Shown: positions 56,228 to 64,000 of the stretch, piece by piece
How the letters are laid out: every line of letters starts with the position of its first letter
Position numbering within the stretch: position 1 is the first letter of the stretch
NCBI RefSeq assembly: GCF_019139535.1
Contig: NZ_CP077073.1
Location: forward strand, 3,252,501 to 3,316,500
Source: Pseudomonas muyukensis
GTDB taxonomy: Bacteria; Pseudomonadota; Gammaproteobacteria; Pseudomonadales; Pseudomonadaceae
Length of the DNA stretch: 64,000 nt
Direction of reading: 5' to 3'
Made by a program: the position numbers and the translations under genes
Notes under the pieces: generated by a model
Database searches by the model: none
Told to the model about the DNA's origin: nothing
The model's input: only the letters and a program-made list of their open reading frames with translations

Positions 56228-56707
56228 TCAGGGCGCAGCCTGCTCCAGGGCCCGCAGGTCATCCTCCACCTGCTGCATTCGTTGTTCAGCCAGCGCTTGC
56301 ACTGTCGGGTCGCTGGCGCTTTCGCGCATGTACCCGGTCAGCTTCTCGCTCAGGCGCTTGCCTTCGTCGGTATCGCCCAGCGCCTTGGCCTTGGCAGGGT
56401 CGCGGGTGGCGGCGACGATGCTGGCGAATTCGGCATCGGTGAAGTGCTGCTCGCTGTACAGCTTGAACAAGTCCTGGCGTTGGTCCTCGACGGTCAGGTG
56501 CTTGCGCAGCACTTCGCGAATCTTGTCCTCGGGCACTTGCCGGTGGGTCATGGCCAGCAGCCCGGCCATGCGCTCGATGTTATGGCTGTAGGCGTCCTGC
56601 AAGGGCAGCTCGGCGAGGATCTTTTCCTCGCGACTGGGGGGCTGGTCGCAGCCGGCGAGGGCGCCGAGCAGCAGGGCGGGGAGCAGCAGTTTGCGCAGGC
56701 GGGGCAT
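56228..56707 (-). CDS. Lipoprotein of unknown function
   Basis: A 159-residue protein with a lipobox signal (LLLGALAGC, lipidated C20 followed by D, which hints at inner-membrane retention). The mature part is helical and charged (MTHRQVPEDKIREVLRKHLTVED, then YSEQHFTDAEFASIVAAT), somewhat like DUF2059 proteins, but this is not certain. It is convergent with the signalling operon. Confidence 0.8.
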   Translation of the reverse strand: MPRLRKLLLPALLLGALAGCDQPPSREEKILAELPLQDAYSHNIERMAGLLAMTHRQVPEDKIREVLRKHLTVEDQRQDLFKLYSEQHFTDAEFASIVAATRDPAKAKALGDTDEGKRLSEKLTGYMRESASDPTVQALAEQRMQQVEDDLRALEQAAP

Positions 56708-56901
56708 GGGTGGGCCTTGGGTGCGGGGAGGCCTGGGAGTTTACTGCAAGCAGAAGGCCTGCGGGTATGGACATGCCTTCAAGTCAGGAAACCAGCAGGC
56801 TACTCACGCAGGCAACATGCTGAAAACAACCGACCTTTTCCTTTGTACTTGTCCTGCTAGGCTTGGTTGTTCGTTTGGACAGCACATACAAGGATGATGT
56901 A

Positions 56902-58350
56902 ATGGAGCGAAGTACTCGTGATCACTGGCAAGCGTTGCTCAATACCGGGCGACGCAAGGCCGATGGCAAGCAGGCAGCGGTGACGGAGGAAAAGGATGTC
57001 GAGTACCGAACCGCAATTGAACGGGATCATGACCGAATTCTGTTCTGTACACCGGTCCGACGCATGGCCGACAAGACCCAGGTTTTTCCGCTGGATCGCA
57101 ATGACAGTGTGCGCAATCGATTAACCCACTCCCATGAGGTGTCCAACCTGGCCAGAAGCGTTGGCATCACGCTGGCTGTGCATCTCGATTCGCTTAAACC
57201 TCACGATCAGGCTTTTCGGAACATTCCAGCACTGCTTGCCGCCGTCGGGCTGGTTCACGACCTGGGTAACCCGCCCTTCGGCCACCAAGGGGAAGCTGCC
57301 ATACGTAGCTGGTTTGTGGATAACCGCGCAGAACTGACTGGCACAGGGTTCGACCCAGCGTTGTTCGAGGATTTTCTCAAGTTCGAAGGCAATGCGCAGA
57401 CATTCCGCCTGGTGACTCGTCTGCAGTTGCTCAACGACAACTACGGTCTCGACCTGACCTACGCGACCCTTGCGGCGATGATGAAATACCCGGTGGCCTC
57501 GACGTCCGTGAGCAAGACTGCTGGTGTCGCGTGCAAGAAACACGGTTTCTTCCATTCAGAGCAAAGCATCGCCGAGGATGTGCTGAGTAAGGTAGGGTTG
57601 GCGGTTGGTCGTCGCCACGCCATGGCGTACATCATGGAAGCGTGCGACGATATCGCCTATGCGGTGCTGGACGCCGAAGATGCAATAAAGAAGGGCCTCG
57701 CGTCCTTTTATGATTTGATGGCCTACCTCCGGCACCACCATCACCATAATGACCTGGTGAAACGGGTTGTTGACCTGGGCGAGGCAAAGCACGGCGAGTA
57801 CCGAGAGGCCAACCTGTCACCGAGCGAACTGAACGATGTGTCAATGCAGCGCTTCCGTGTTTACGCGATCGGTGAAATGATCAACGCGGTAACCAAGGCC
57901 TTTATCGAGAATGAGGGGGCGTTCGCCGCAGGCGATGAGAAGCGCACGCTGCTGCAGCTATCGACAGCGGCCGAACTGCGTAATGCTTTATGCGATTTTT
58001 CTCGTAAGTATGCTTTCGTCCACCGGACTGTGCTGGAGGTCGAACTGCGTGGATACAATACGATTCATCAGTTGATGGATATTTTCTGGGCTGCCATCGC
58101 CGAGACGGACCCTGACGATTCTGACAAGGTACTGCCAGAAAACCCCTATAATCGTTACGTCTTTACCAGGATTTCTGAGAACTACCGCCGTGTATACCGA
58201 GATCCAGCAGCCGAAGTGAAGGCCTTACCTGCACGTTATAGGCAGTTCCTACTGCTGACGGACATGATTTCAGGCATGACTGATACCTATGCGGTCAATC
58301 TGCTCGAAGAGTTGAACGCTTTCAAAAAACCGACCCTGCAATGTAGATGA
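56902..58350 (+). CDS. dGTPase-family dNTP triphosphohydrolase (HD domain)
   Basis: A 482-residue HD-domain enzyme; AAGGA lies about eight bases before ATG 56902. Dgt motifs are intact: RLTHSHEVSNLARSVG (H76/H78), AVGLVHDLGNPPFGHQGEAAI (H119-D120), FEGNAQTFRLVTRLQ, and ACDDIAYAVLDAEDAIKKG (D249-D250). Such enzymes cleave dNTPs to nucleosides and triphosphate; some act in antiphage defence by depleting dNTPs. The sequence is less GC-rich than its neighbours (bases 58021-58080 are 30/60 G+C by count, against 46/60 for 54061-54120), suggesting transfer. Its stop overlaps the next start (ATGA), so it works with a nucleotidyltransferase. Length is close to E. coli Dgt. Confidence 0.92.
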   Translation: MERSTRDHWQALLNTGRRKADGKQAAVTEEKDVEYRTAIERDHDRILFCTPVRRMADKTQVFPLDRNDSVRNRLTHSHEVSNLARSVGITLAVHLDSLKPHDQAFRNIPALLAAVGLVHDLGNPPFGHQGEAAIRSWFVDNRAELTGTGFDPALFEDFLKFEGNAQTFRLVTRLQLLNDNYGLDLTYATLAAMMKYPVASTSVSKTAGVACKKHGFFHSEQSIAEDVLSKVGLAVGRRHAMAYIMEACDDIAYAVLDAEDAIKKGLASFYDLMAYLRHHHHHNDLVKRVVDLGEAKHGEYREANLSPSELNDVSMQRFRVYAIGEMINAVTKAFIENEGAFAAGDEKRTLLQLSTAAELRNALCDFSRKYAFVHRTVLEVELRGYNTIHQLMDIFWAAIAETDPDDSDKVLPENPYNRYVFTRISENYRRVYRDPAAEVKALPARYRQFLLLTDMISGMTDTYAVNLLEELNAFKKPTLQCR

Positions 58351-59039
58351 TCAACACGCGCCAAAAGCTGATCACGTACCTGCGCAAACGCGACGGCGTC
58401 AAGCCGTCGCTTCAGGCTACCCTGGTCAACATCCGATGCAAGCTGCCCGATGTGGTGATCTTCGGTGGGATGGTCAGGGACTTTGGCTTGGGTGTCAGGC
58501 ACTTTTCATCAGACATCGACATGGTGACCACGGCCCCGGCCGAGGAAATCCGTCGTGCCCTTGCCGGCCTGAACCCGATCATGAACAAGTTCGGCGGTTT
58601 CAGATTTTCCGAGAATGGGCGCCTGTTTGATATCTGGTCGTTACACGACACCTGGGCTATCCGCGAGGGGCATGCCCAAGCCAATAGCCTGACAGATTTG
58701 TGCAAGACCACATTTTTCAACCTGGACGCGATCATCTTCGACGTGCGAGCGTTGAAGGTCTGCACCCTTCGGGGCTATGACGATGACTTGCTCAGGCGTG
58801 TACTGGATATCAACCTGCAAGCCAACCCAAACCCCCGGCAGATGGCCATCCGTGCGGTACGCATGGCCATTCAGAAGGATCTCCAGTTGGCTCCGGCGCT
58901 AGTGGACTACGTGCTGGGACAGTTATATGGCAGCTCGTTAAACCTGACTTTCGAATCCTATGTACGCCAGTTGCATGACCACACAACCCGCAGTGCCGAC
59001 TCTCCCTTCCGATTCGAGCCGCAACTGAAAATCTGGTAA
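58347..59039 (+). CDS. Minimal CCA-adding/poly(A)-polymerase-type nucleotidyltransferase
   Basis: A 230-residue protein starting at ATG 58347 inside the dGTPase stop. The class II nucleotidyltransferase head is clear: FGGMVRDFGLG (G40-G41, R44-D45) and SSDIDMV with catalytic D56 and D58. The neck-like region LRRVLDINLQANPNPRQMAIRAVRMA matches the LRA motif of CCA enzymes and poly(A) polymerases. It lacks the body/tail and HD domains of housekeeping Cca (~410 aa), so it is unlikely to be the cell's tRNA CCA enzyme. Paired with a dNTPase it may modify RNA or nucleotides in a stress or phage response. Function is inferred only. Confidence 0.82.
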   Translation: MINTRQKLITYLRKRDGVKPSLQATLVNIRCKLPDVVIFGGMVRDFGLGVRHFSSDIDMVTTAPAEEIRRALAGLNPIMNKFGGFRFSENGRLFDIWSLHDTWAIREGHAQANSLTDLCKTTFFNLDAIIFDVRALKVCTLRGYDDDLLRRVLDINLQANPNPRQMAIRAVRMAIQKDLQLAPALVDYVLGQLYGSSLNLTFESYVRQLHDHTTRSADSPFRFEPQLKIW

Positions 59040-59048
59040 GTGCCGCAC

Positions 59049-59204
59049 TCAGCGCTGGAATGGATTGCGCAGGCGCACCCAGACGATGGCTGGCAGCGCC
59101 ATCAACAACCATTTCAGGTATTGATTCACCCCGTAGTACTCGCAAGCGGTACCAATGAGCGTGCACAGCACGACCACGGCAATAAATTGAATCATTCTGT
59201 CCAT
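59049..59204 (-). CDS. Small membrane protein
   Basis: A 51-residue protein from ATG 59204 (MDRMIQFIAVVVLCTLIGTA) with two hydrophobic stretches (about 5-18 and 29-42) and a basic C-terminus. A second ATG lies nine bases further in. The ribosome site is weak. It is convergent with the nucleotidyltransferase gene, 9 bp apart. No family recognised. Confidence 0.45.
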   Translation of the reverse strand: MDRMIQFIAVVVLCTLIGTACEYYGVNQYLKWLLMALPAIVWVRLRNPFQR

Positions 59205-59374
59205 CAAGCAGGTTCCACTGTCTCTGTGTATCAGGGCGGGCACTCTAGCAGTGGGGCATGCCGGGTGCAGTCCTCGCCTGCGCCCATGCCATATGGTGTA
59301 ACACTTTATCCGTCCAACAATCGCTGCGCCCTTGGCTATCGTGCCAGCTCCCGTCAGTGCAGGAGGTGCGTGCG

Positions 59375-59755
59375 ATGACCCGCTTTACTGGTGGCTGCCT
59401 GTGTGGCCGCATCCGTTTTATCGCCGAGGGCGAGGCCGATTTTCCCCATACCTGTTCCTGTTCCCAGTGCCAGCGGCACTCGGGTGGCTTGACCCTGTGC
59501 TGGGTCGAGTTCGACAAGGCAGCGGTCAGCTGGGTCGGGGAGGGGCGTGCGCCTGCGCTGTACCGTTCCTCGTCAGCGTCCAGCCGTGCCTTCTGCGCCA
59601 CCTGCGGCAGCTCCCTGGGCGCCGTCGACGATGGGCCGACCGTGGCCTTGTTGCTGGGCTGTTTCGATGACCCACAGGCGCCGGGCCTTAGACCGGTTGC
59701 GCATGCGTTCGAAGGCAGCCGGCCGGCTTGGTGGAAGGTCGATGCCGGTGGCTGA
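59375..59755 (+). CDS. GFA/CENP-V-type zinc protein
   Basis: A 126-residue protein; AGGAGG at 59361-59366 fixes ATG 59375. Zinc cysteines appear as GGCLCG (C8, C10), CSCSQC (C27, C29, C32) and FCATCGSSLG, the pattern of the glutathione-dependent formaldehyde-activating (GFA) family. Most members bind zinc and some react with glutathione adducts, but the specific role is unknown. It stands alone. Confidence 0.9.
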   Translation: MTRFTGGCLCGRIRFIAEGEADFPHTCSCSQCQRHSGGLTLCWVEFDKAAVSWVGEGRAPALYRSSSASSRAFCATCGSSLGAVDDGPTVALLLGCFDDPQAPGLRPVAHAFEGSRPAWWKVDAGG

Positions 59756-59946
59756 TCAGTCGCGACGCTTGGGGCGATCAACTAGGGGCGGCGTCGCCAG
59801 TGCGCCAGCAGGCAGCACGGGCAGCTCCGCCAGCTCGTTTGTCAGACCCTTCCCGTATCAGGCGGCATCCCTCAACACCGCGTTCATTTCCAGCCCAAGC
59901 GCAATCGCCTACCGTCTCCTTCCCGTCAACGCCAAGGAGCTAACCC

Positions 59947-60267
59947 ATGCCAGAGCTTGCGTTATACAAAGTGAAACTGCTGGACGAATTCGAGGCCCGT
60001 GCAGATGAGTGGACCTGCGGGCATTTCGAGCGGCGCCTGACCGAGGTCAAGCCTGCAGCCTACTACCAGGACGCCAAAGGCATCATCATCGCCGCGCACA
60101 AGGCCGGAAACTGGCCAAACACGGTCAAGCGCTACCTGCTCAGCAACTACAAGGCGTTTGGCAATGTCAGCAGCGAGTTCAGCGAGATTTTCGTCCAGGT
60201 ACTGGCCAGCTTGACGCCGCAGGAGCTGGCGTACTGGCAACTACCCCAGGCCACTGAGCCGGCATGA
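59947..60267 (+). CDS. Small conserved hypothetical protein
   Basis: A 106-residue soluble protein with AAGGAG before ATG 59947. It begins MPELALYKVKLLDEFEARADEW and has alternating strand/helix character, no signal peptide and no recognised motif. It is convergent with the OprD gene at 60310. Function unknown. Confidence 0.72.
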   Translation: MPELALYKVKLLDEFEARADEWTCGHFERRLTEVKPAAYYQDAKGIIIAAHKAGNWPNTVKRYLLSNYKAFGNVSSEFSEIFVQVLASLTPQELAYWQLPQATEPA

Positions 60268-60309
60268 TCCCGACACACCTCGACCTGGCCCGGTTCCCGG
60301 CAGGCTGAA

Positions 60310-61647
60310 TCACCATCCCCCCGCCAGTGGCCACTCCACCGCCAGGCGGATCTGGTCCCCATCCAGTTCCGCCTGCGCGGTGTTGCCTCGATGCACATTG
60401 TGCCGCAACGAGAACGCGACCCCCTTGGCCTTGCCGTCCTGCACCACATAGCGCGCCTCCAGGTCACGTTCCCAATGCCGGCCGTCCTTGCCATAGCCCA
60501 GGTAGGCATAGCCGCCGCGTGGGTCCAGGTGCGTCCCGTCGATGGCGAACCCCCGCACATACAGCGCCGTCAGGCTCAACCCCGGCAGGCCGTATCCGGC
60601 CATGTTCAGGTCATAGCGCGCCTGCCACGACTTCTCGTTCGGCGCATTGAAATCGGACATCTGTACCGCGTTGCCGAGGAAGATCGCACCGCGGGTCACG
60701 TAGTCGAACGGGGTATTGCCATCCACTTGCTGCCAGCCGAGGCTGAAGGCATGCGGCCCCTCGGCGTAGCGCGAGACCAGGCTCCAGGTGGTGTTGTCGA
60801 TACGCCCGGACAGCGCCTTGCCGGTGTCGGTGGTGCGGTACAGGTTGAGGTCCAGGCTGAGGCTGCGTCGCGCATCCAGGGCGTGGCTCAGGGTGCTGGC
60901 GAAATAATGCTGGTTCCAGCTGTCCTGGTAACGCGAGGTGTAGAGACTGGCGCTGAGCGTGGCGGACGGGTTCCATACCGCGCCGGCCAGGTCGAACTGC
61001 TTGCCCTGGCGGGCATTGGAGTAGTTGACCACGAAGCCCTGGTCGTGGCTGGAGGCGTTGCGATCGGTGCTTTCGTTGAAGTGCCCGGCCACCAGCTTGA
61101 GGGTGTCCAGTTCCTGGCTGGTGAGGAACAGGCCGGTGGCGGTTTCGGGCAGCAGGCGGCTGTCGGATGAGCTGAACACAGGCGTTTTGACCCGCTGCTC
61201 GCCATAGGACAGCACGGTGTTGGAGGCCCGTAGCTTCAGCGCCGCGCCGCCACGGCTGTAGTCGCGCTTGGGATGGCCTTGGTTGTCCAGCCCCAGCAGC
61301 CGCGCCTTGCCGGCACGGCCACCGCCGCTGTCCAGCTGCATGCCGAGGTAGGCATGGGCATCCACGCCGACACCGACCAGGCCCTGGGTGAAGCCCGAGT
61401 TGAACGTGCCCATCACGCCATAGGCCCATTCCTCGGCCTTGCCGTTGCGCTCGGCGCGCGGCTTGTAGGCGTTGCGCGCGCCGCTGTTGCGCCCGCCATG
61501 GCGATAGTCGCGCTGGTCGAAGACGCTGCGGTTGAGCAACTGCCAACGGCTGTCGGCGAGCCAGCCTTTGCCCTGGGACTGGCTGGAATCGGCCAGGGCC
61601 AGGGGCGTCAAGCTCAACAGGGGCAGGGCGAGGACGAGGGGCTTCAC
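60310..61647 (-). CDS. OprD-family porin coupled to an ABC importer
   Basis: A 445-residue porin. It starts at GTG 61647, overlapping the stop of the ABC ATPase gene (GTGA). Signal peptide MKPLVLALPLLSLTPLALA; the mature part has WQLLNRSVFDQRDYRHGGRN, EEWAYGVMGTFNSGFTQGLVGVGVDAHAYLGMQL and the barrel end LRHNVHRGNTAQAELDGDQIRLAVEW, all OprD-like. Its place as last gene of a metal/siderophore-type ABC operon suggests it is the outer-membrane entry route for the ABC substrate, a job normally done by a TonB-dependent receptor. Substrate unknown. Confidence 0.92.
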   Translation of the reverse strand: MKPLVLALPLLSLTPLALADSSQSQGKGWLADSRWQLLNRSVFDQRDYRHGGRNSGARNAYKPRAERNGKAEEWAYGVMGTFNSGFTQGLVGVGVDAHAYLGMQLDSGGGRAGKARLLGLDNQGHPKRDYSRGGAALKLRASNTVLSYGEQRVKTPVFSSSDSRLLPETATGLFLTSQELDTLKLVAGHFNESTDRNASSHDQGFVVNYSNARQGKQFDLAGAVWNPSATLSASLYTSRYQDSWNQHYFASTLSHALDARRSLSLDLNLYRTTDTGKALSGRIDNTTWSLVSRYAEGPHAFSLGWQQVDGNTPFDYVTRGAIFLGNAVQMSDFNAPNEKSWQARYDLNMAGYGLPGLSLTALYVRGFAIDGTHLDPRGGYAYLGYGKDGRHWERDLEARYVVQDGKAKGVAFSLRHNVHRGNTAQAELDGDQIRLAVEWPLAGGW

Positions 61648-62450
61648 GGGCGGTTTCCGCGCTCAGGGGCGCGAAAGCGCAGGATGCGCGCGCCATCGAA
61701 AGGGTCGATGAGGTAATGGGCGTGCACGCCGAAGGTACTGAGCAGGCGTTCGGCTGTCAGTACCGCCGCCGGTTTGCCGAGGGCCACCAGGCGGCCCTGA
61801 TCGAGCACGGCCAGGCGGTCGCAGGTCAGCGCCTGGTTGAGGTCGTGCAACGCCACCAGGGTGGTTATCGGCAGCGCCTGGACTTGGCCGAGCAAACTCA
61901 GCTGGTGCTGGATGTCGAGGTGGTTGGTCGGCTCATCCAGCAACAACACCTGCGGGCGTTGCGCCAGGGCCCGGGCGATATGCACGCGTTGGCGTTCGCC
62001 GCCGGACAGCTCGGCCCAGCGGCGTTGGGCCAGGTGGCTGGCGTCGACGTCGGCCAGTGCCTGCTCGACGATGGCACGCTCGCCGGCTCCGAAGGGGGCC
62101 AGGGCCGATAACCAGGGGGTGCGGCCCAGGGCGACGGCGTCGAACACGCGGATCGCATCCAGGGTGTCGGCTTGTTGTTCGACCAGCGCCAGCGCCTGGG
62201 CGATACGTCGGCGGGGCAGGGCCGCCAGGGGCGTGCCGAGCAACTGGACGCTGCCGCTGCTGGGCGCGCGCAGCCCGGCCAGCAGCTTGAGCAAGGTGGA
62301 TTTGCCGGAACCATTGGGGCCGACCAGGCCGAGAGTCTCGCCGGGCTTGACGGCCAGATCGATACCATGCAGCACCTCGCGCCCGCCCAGACGCAGGCGC
62401 AGGCCCTGGCAACTGACGGGGGCCATTGCGGGGCTGTGCAGCGCGGTCAT
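61644..62450 (-). CDS. ABC transporter ATPase, FecE/BtuD/HmuV type
   Basis: A 268-residue ATPase with Walker A GPNGSGKST (44-52), signature LSGGERQRVHIARALA, Walker B VLLLDEPTNHLDIQHQ, and the switch histidine in VALHDLNQAL. It belongs to the iron-siderophore/B12/heme importer class. Its ATG overlaps the stop of the permease gene and its stop overlaps the porin start. Confidence 0.95.
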   Translation of the reverse strand: MTALHSPAMAPVSCQGLRLRLGGREVLHGIDLAVKPGETLGLVGPNGSGKSTLLKLLAGLRAPSSGSVQLLGTPLAALPRRRIAQALALVEQQADTLDAIRVFDAVALGRTPWLSALAPFGAGERAIVEQALADVDASHLAQRRWAELSGGERQRVHIARALAQRPQVLLLDEPTNHLDIQHQLSLLGQVQALPITTLVALHDLNQALTCDRLAVLDQGRLVALGKPAAVLTAERLLSTFGVHAHYLIDPFDGARILRFRAPERGNRP

Positions 62451-63463
62451 GGGCGCCCCCGACGGCTGACCAGGATCAGGGCGAACAGCGGCGCGCCGAT
62501 CAACGCGGTGACCACCCCCACAGGGATCACCTGGCCGCTGATCAGCGTGCGCGAGAGGATGTCGGCGACGATCAGGAACAACGCCCCGCCCAGCGCGCTG
62601 GCCGGCACCAGGCGGCTGTGCCCGGGGCCGAGCAACAGGCGCAGGGCATGGGGGATGACCAGCCCGACGAAACCGATGGCACCGACGATCGACACCATCA
62701 CCGCGGTCACCAGCGCCGCGCAGCTGATCAGCAGCAGTTGGGTGCGGCGCACCGGCACGCCGAGCGAGGCGGCGGAATCGGCGCCGAAGGTGAAGGCATC
62801 CAGGGCCCGGCGATGGCCGAGGCAGACCAGCAGCCCCAGCACGGCCACCGGCACCGCCAGGGTCACCGCCGGCCAGCGCACGCCGCTGAGGTTGCCCAGC
62901 AGCCAGAACAGGATGCCGCGGGCCTGTTCGGCGGTGGCGGACTTGGTGATCAGGAACGCGGTGAGCGCGTTGAACAATTGCGAGCCGGCGATCCCGGCAA
63001 GGATCACCTGGGCATTGTCATGGCGGCTGGCGCTGGCCCGCGACAGCGCCAGCACCAGGGCAAAGGCCGCCAGCGCGCCGAGGAAGGCGCCGCCGGACAG
63101 CGACAGCGCCGCGCCACCCAGGCCGAGCAGGCCGACCGCCACGGCACCGGTCGAGGCCCCGGCGGACAGACCCAGCAAATACGGCTCGGCCAGCGGGTTG
63201 CGCAGCAACGCCTGGAGAATCACCCCGCAGGTGGCCAGGCCAGCGCCGCAGGCAGCGGCCACCAGGGTGCGTGGCAAGCGGTAGTTCCAGACGATGCCGG
63301 CGTCGATCGGGTCGAGCGGATAGCCCGCCTGCCACAGGTGATTGGCCAGCACCTGCCAGACCACTTCGGCGCCCACCGGGGTTTCGCCGATGGCGATCCC
63401 GGCGAGCATGGCCAGGCTCAGGGCGAGCAGCGCGAAGGCGCCAAGGGGCAGCAGGCGACTCAT
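62447..63463 (-). CDS. ABC transporter permease, FecCD/BtuC family
   Basis: A 338-residue permease with about ten helices and family motifs RLPRTLVAAACGAGLATCGVILQALLRNPLAEPYLLG and GAIGFVGLVIPHALRLLLGP. It forms the inner-membrane channel for a siderophore, heme, cobalamin or related chelate. Start and stop overlap its neighbours by four bases. Confidence 0.95.
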   Translation of the reverse strand: MSRLLPLGAFALLALSLAMLAGIAIGETPVGAEVVWQVLANHLWQAGYPLDPIDAGIVWNYRLPRTLVAAACGAGLATCGVILQALLRNPLAEPYLLGLSAGASTGAVAVGLLGLGGAALSLSGGAFLGALAAFALVLALSRASASRHDNAQVILAGIAGSQLFNALTAFLITKSATAEQARGILFWLLGNLSGVRWPAVTLAVPVAVLGLLVCLGHRRALDAFTFGADSAASLGVPVRRTQLLLISCAALVTAVMVSIVGAIGFVGLVIPHALRLLLGPGHSRLVPASALGGALFLIVADILSRTLISGQVIPVGVVTALIGAPLFALILVSRRGRP

Positions 63464-64000
63464 GGTTGCGCCGCACTACCGCTGGCGAAGGCCGTGGACA
63501 GCACTTGCAGCCCGCGGAACAGGCGGATGCCGGCCTGCATGGCGTCGGCGTCGAGGACGATGATGCGGCCCTGTTTCACCGCATCCATGTTGCGGGTCAG
63601 CGGGTCGCTGCGCAGAAATTCGAGTTTCTTGCGATAGTCATCGGCGGGGTAGCGGCGCCGGTCCATGCGCGCGATGATCAGCCAGGTGGGATTGGCCTTG
63701 GCCAGGGTTTCCCAGCCGACGGTCGGCCATTCCTCGCTGGACTCGACCACGTTGCGCACGCCGAGGGTCTGCAGCATGAAGTCGGCCACGCCCTGGCGGC
63801 CGGCGACGTAGGGGTCGAGCGCCAGGTCGGCGCTGGAGAACCAGAACAACGCGCTGGTGTGCGTCAGGTCCTTGCCCGCCAGTTGTTGCTGCGCCTGCTG
63901 CAGGCTGCCCTGGAGCGCCGCGTTGAGGACGGCGCCGCGCGCCTGCACGTCGAAGATCTCGGCCAGTTGGCTGATGCTCTTGTAGATGCTCTGCACCTTG
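63460..64000 (-). CDS. Periplasmic substrate-binding protein, FecB/BtuF type (partial)
   Basis: About 180 C-terminal residues are visible; the frame continues past the right edge without a start. The segments ALFWFSSADLALDPYVAGRQGVADFMLQTLGVRNVV, WPTVGWETLAKANPTWLIIARMDR and LTRNMDAVKQGRIIVLDADAM match class III binding proteins of siderophore/B12 importers. The stop overlaps the permease start, so this is an upstream gene of the same operon. Confidence 0.9.
   Translation of the reverse strand, partial: KVQSIYKSISQLAEIFDVQARGAVLNAALQGSLQQAQQQLAGKDLTHTSALFWFSSADLALDPYVAGRQGVADFMLQTLGVRNVVESSEEWPTVGWETLAKANPTWLIIARMDRRRYPADDYRKKLEFLRSDPLTRNMDAVKQGRIIVLDADAMQAGIRLFRGLQVLSTAFASGSAAQP

Noticed and set aside
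56708..59374. Integrase, attachment repeats or IS ends flanking the dNTPase-nucleotidyltransferase cassette
   Set aside because: No integrase, tRNA or direct repeats were found; only the lower GC content suggests transfer.

Overview
This window looks like chromosomal DNA of a fluorescent Pseudomonas, most likely of the P. putida/entomophila group. The sequence is GC-rich with strong third-position GC. It carries typical Pseudomonas families: OprD-type porins, an MvaT/H-NS-like xenogeneic silencer, DUF2790, MocR-like regulators and CcoG. It also has the arrangement MgtC gene - CrcY small RNA - hydroxymethylglutaryl-CoA lyase, which is known from P. putida. No tRNA, rRNA, CRISPR array, insertion sequence or phage gene was seen. 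Short REP-like hairpins sit in several intergenic gaps.

Layout. 1-4.2 kb: partial LysR gene, an MFS exporter and DNA polymerase II (polB). 4.2-8.8 kb: a 1,506-residue toxin/effector with leucine-rich repeats and an IpaH-like NEL ubiquitin-ligase domain. 8.9-11.8 kb: a DUF4174 protein, then a three-gene RiPP operon (EGKCG-repeat precursor with EF-hands, DUF692 enzyme, DUF2063 partner). 11.8-19.3 kb: DMT exporter with divergent LysR regulator, a GGDEF protein, a DUF2790 protein, a chemoreceptor and an ion/amino-acid transporter. 19.3-30.7 kb: a FecR-type gene divergent from a long collinear cluster (phdA-like, TpsB transporter, ExbB fused to DUF2341/LamG, ExbD, TonB, porin, coiled-coil protein, YbjN-like protein, PpiC-type isomerase, LysR-like regulator). 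This resembles the P. aeruginosa PA0691-PA0701 region, but no TpsA exoprotein gene is present. 30.8-35.6 kb: alkB, a MarR-EmrA-EmrB efflux operon with a readable promoter/operator, and an SDR oxidoreductase. 35.6-41.7 kb: hybrid histidine kinase, MocR-like regulator, ccoG, a small protein and MgtC. 41.65-43.6 kb: CrcY sRNA with a sigma-54 promoter, then mvaB and liuR with a perfect operator palindrome. 43.6-49.5 kb: small secreted protein, AroE-like dehydrogenase, glyoxalase I, MvaT-like protein, OprD porin, cobF and a receiver protein. 49.7-56.2 kb: a signalling operon (CHASE3/GAF triple-receiver kinase, CheR, CheB, receiver-kinase, receiver). 56.2-60.3 kb: lipoprotein, a less GC-rich two-gene cassette of a dGTPase-family HD enzyme and a CCA/poly(A)-polymerase-type nucleotidyltransferase, and small genes. 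60.3-64 kb: a four-gene translationally coupled operon of a FecBCDE/BtuFCD-type ABC importer with an OprD porin, cut by the window edge.

Most notable items: the NEL-type E3 ligase toxin, the EGKCG/EF-hand precursor whose ribosome binding site lies inside a perfect hairpin, the dNTPase-nucleotidyltransferase cassette (possible antiphage module), the TpsB-ExbBD-TonB cluster with a domesticated transposase-like regulator and no TpsA, and the CrcY locus.
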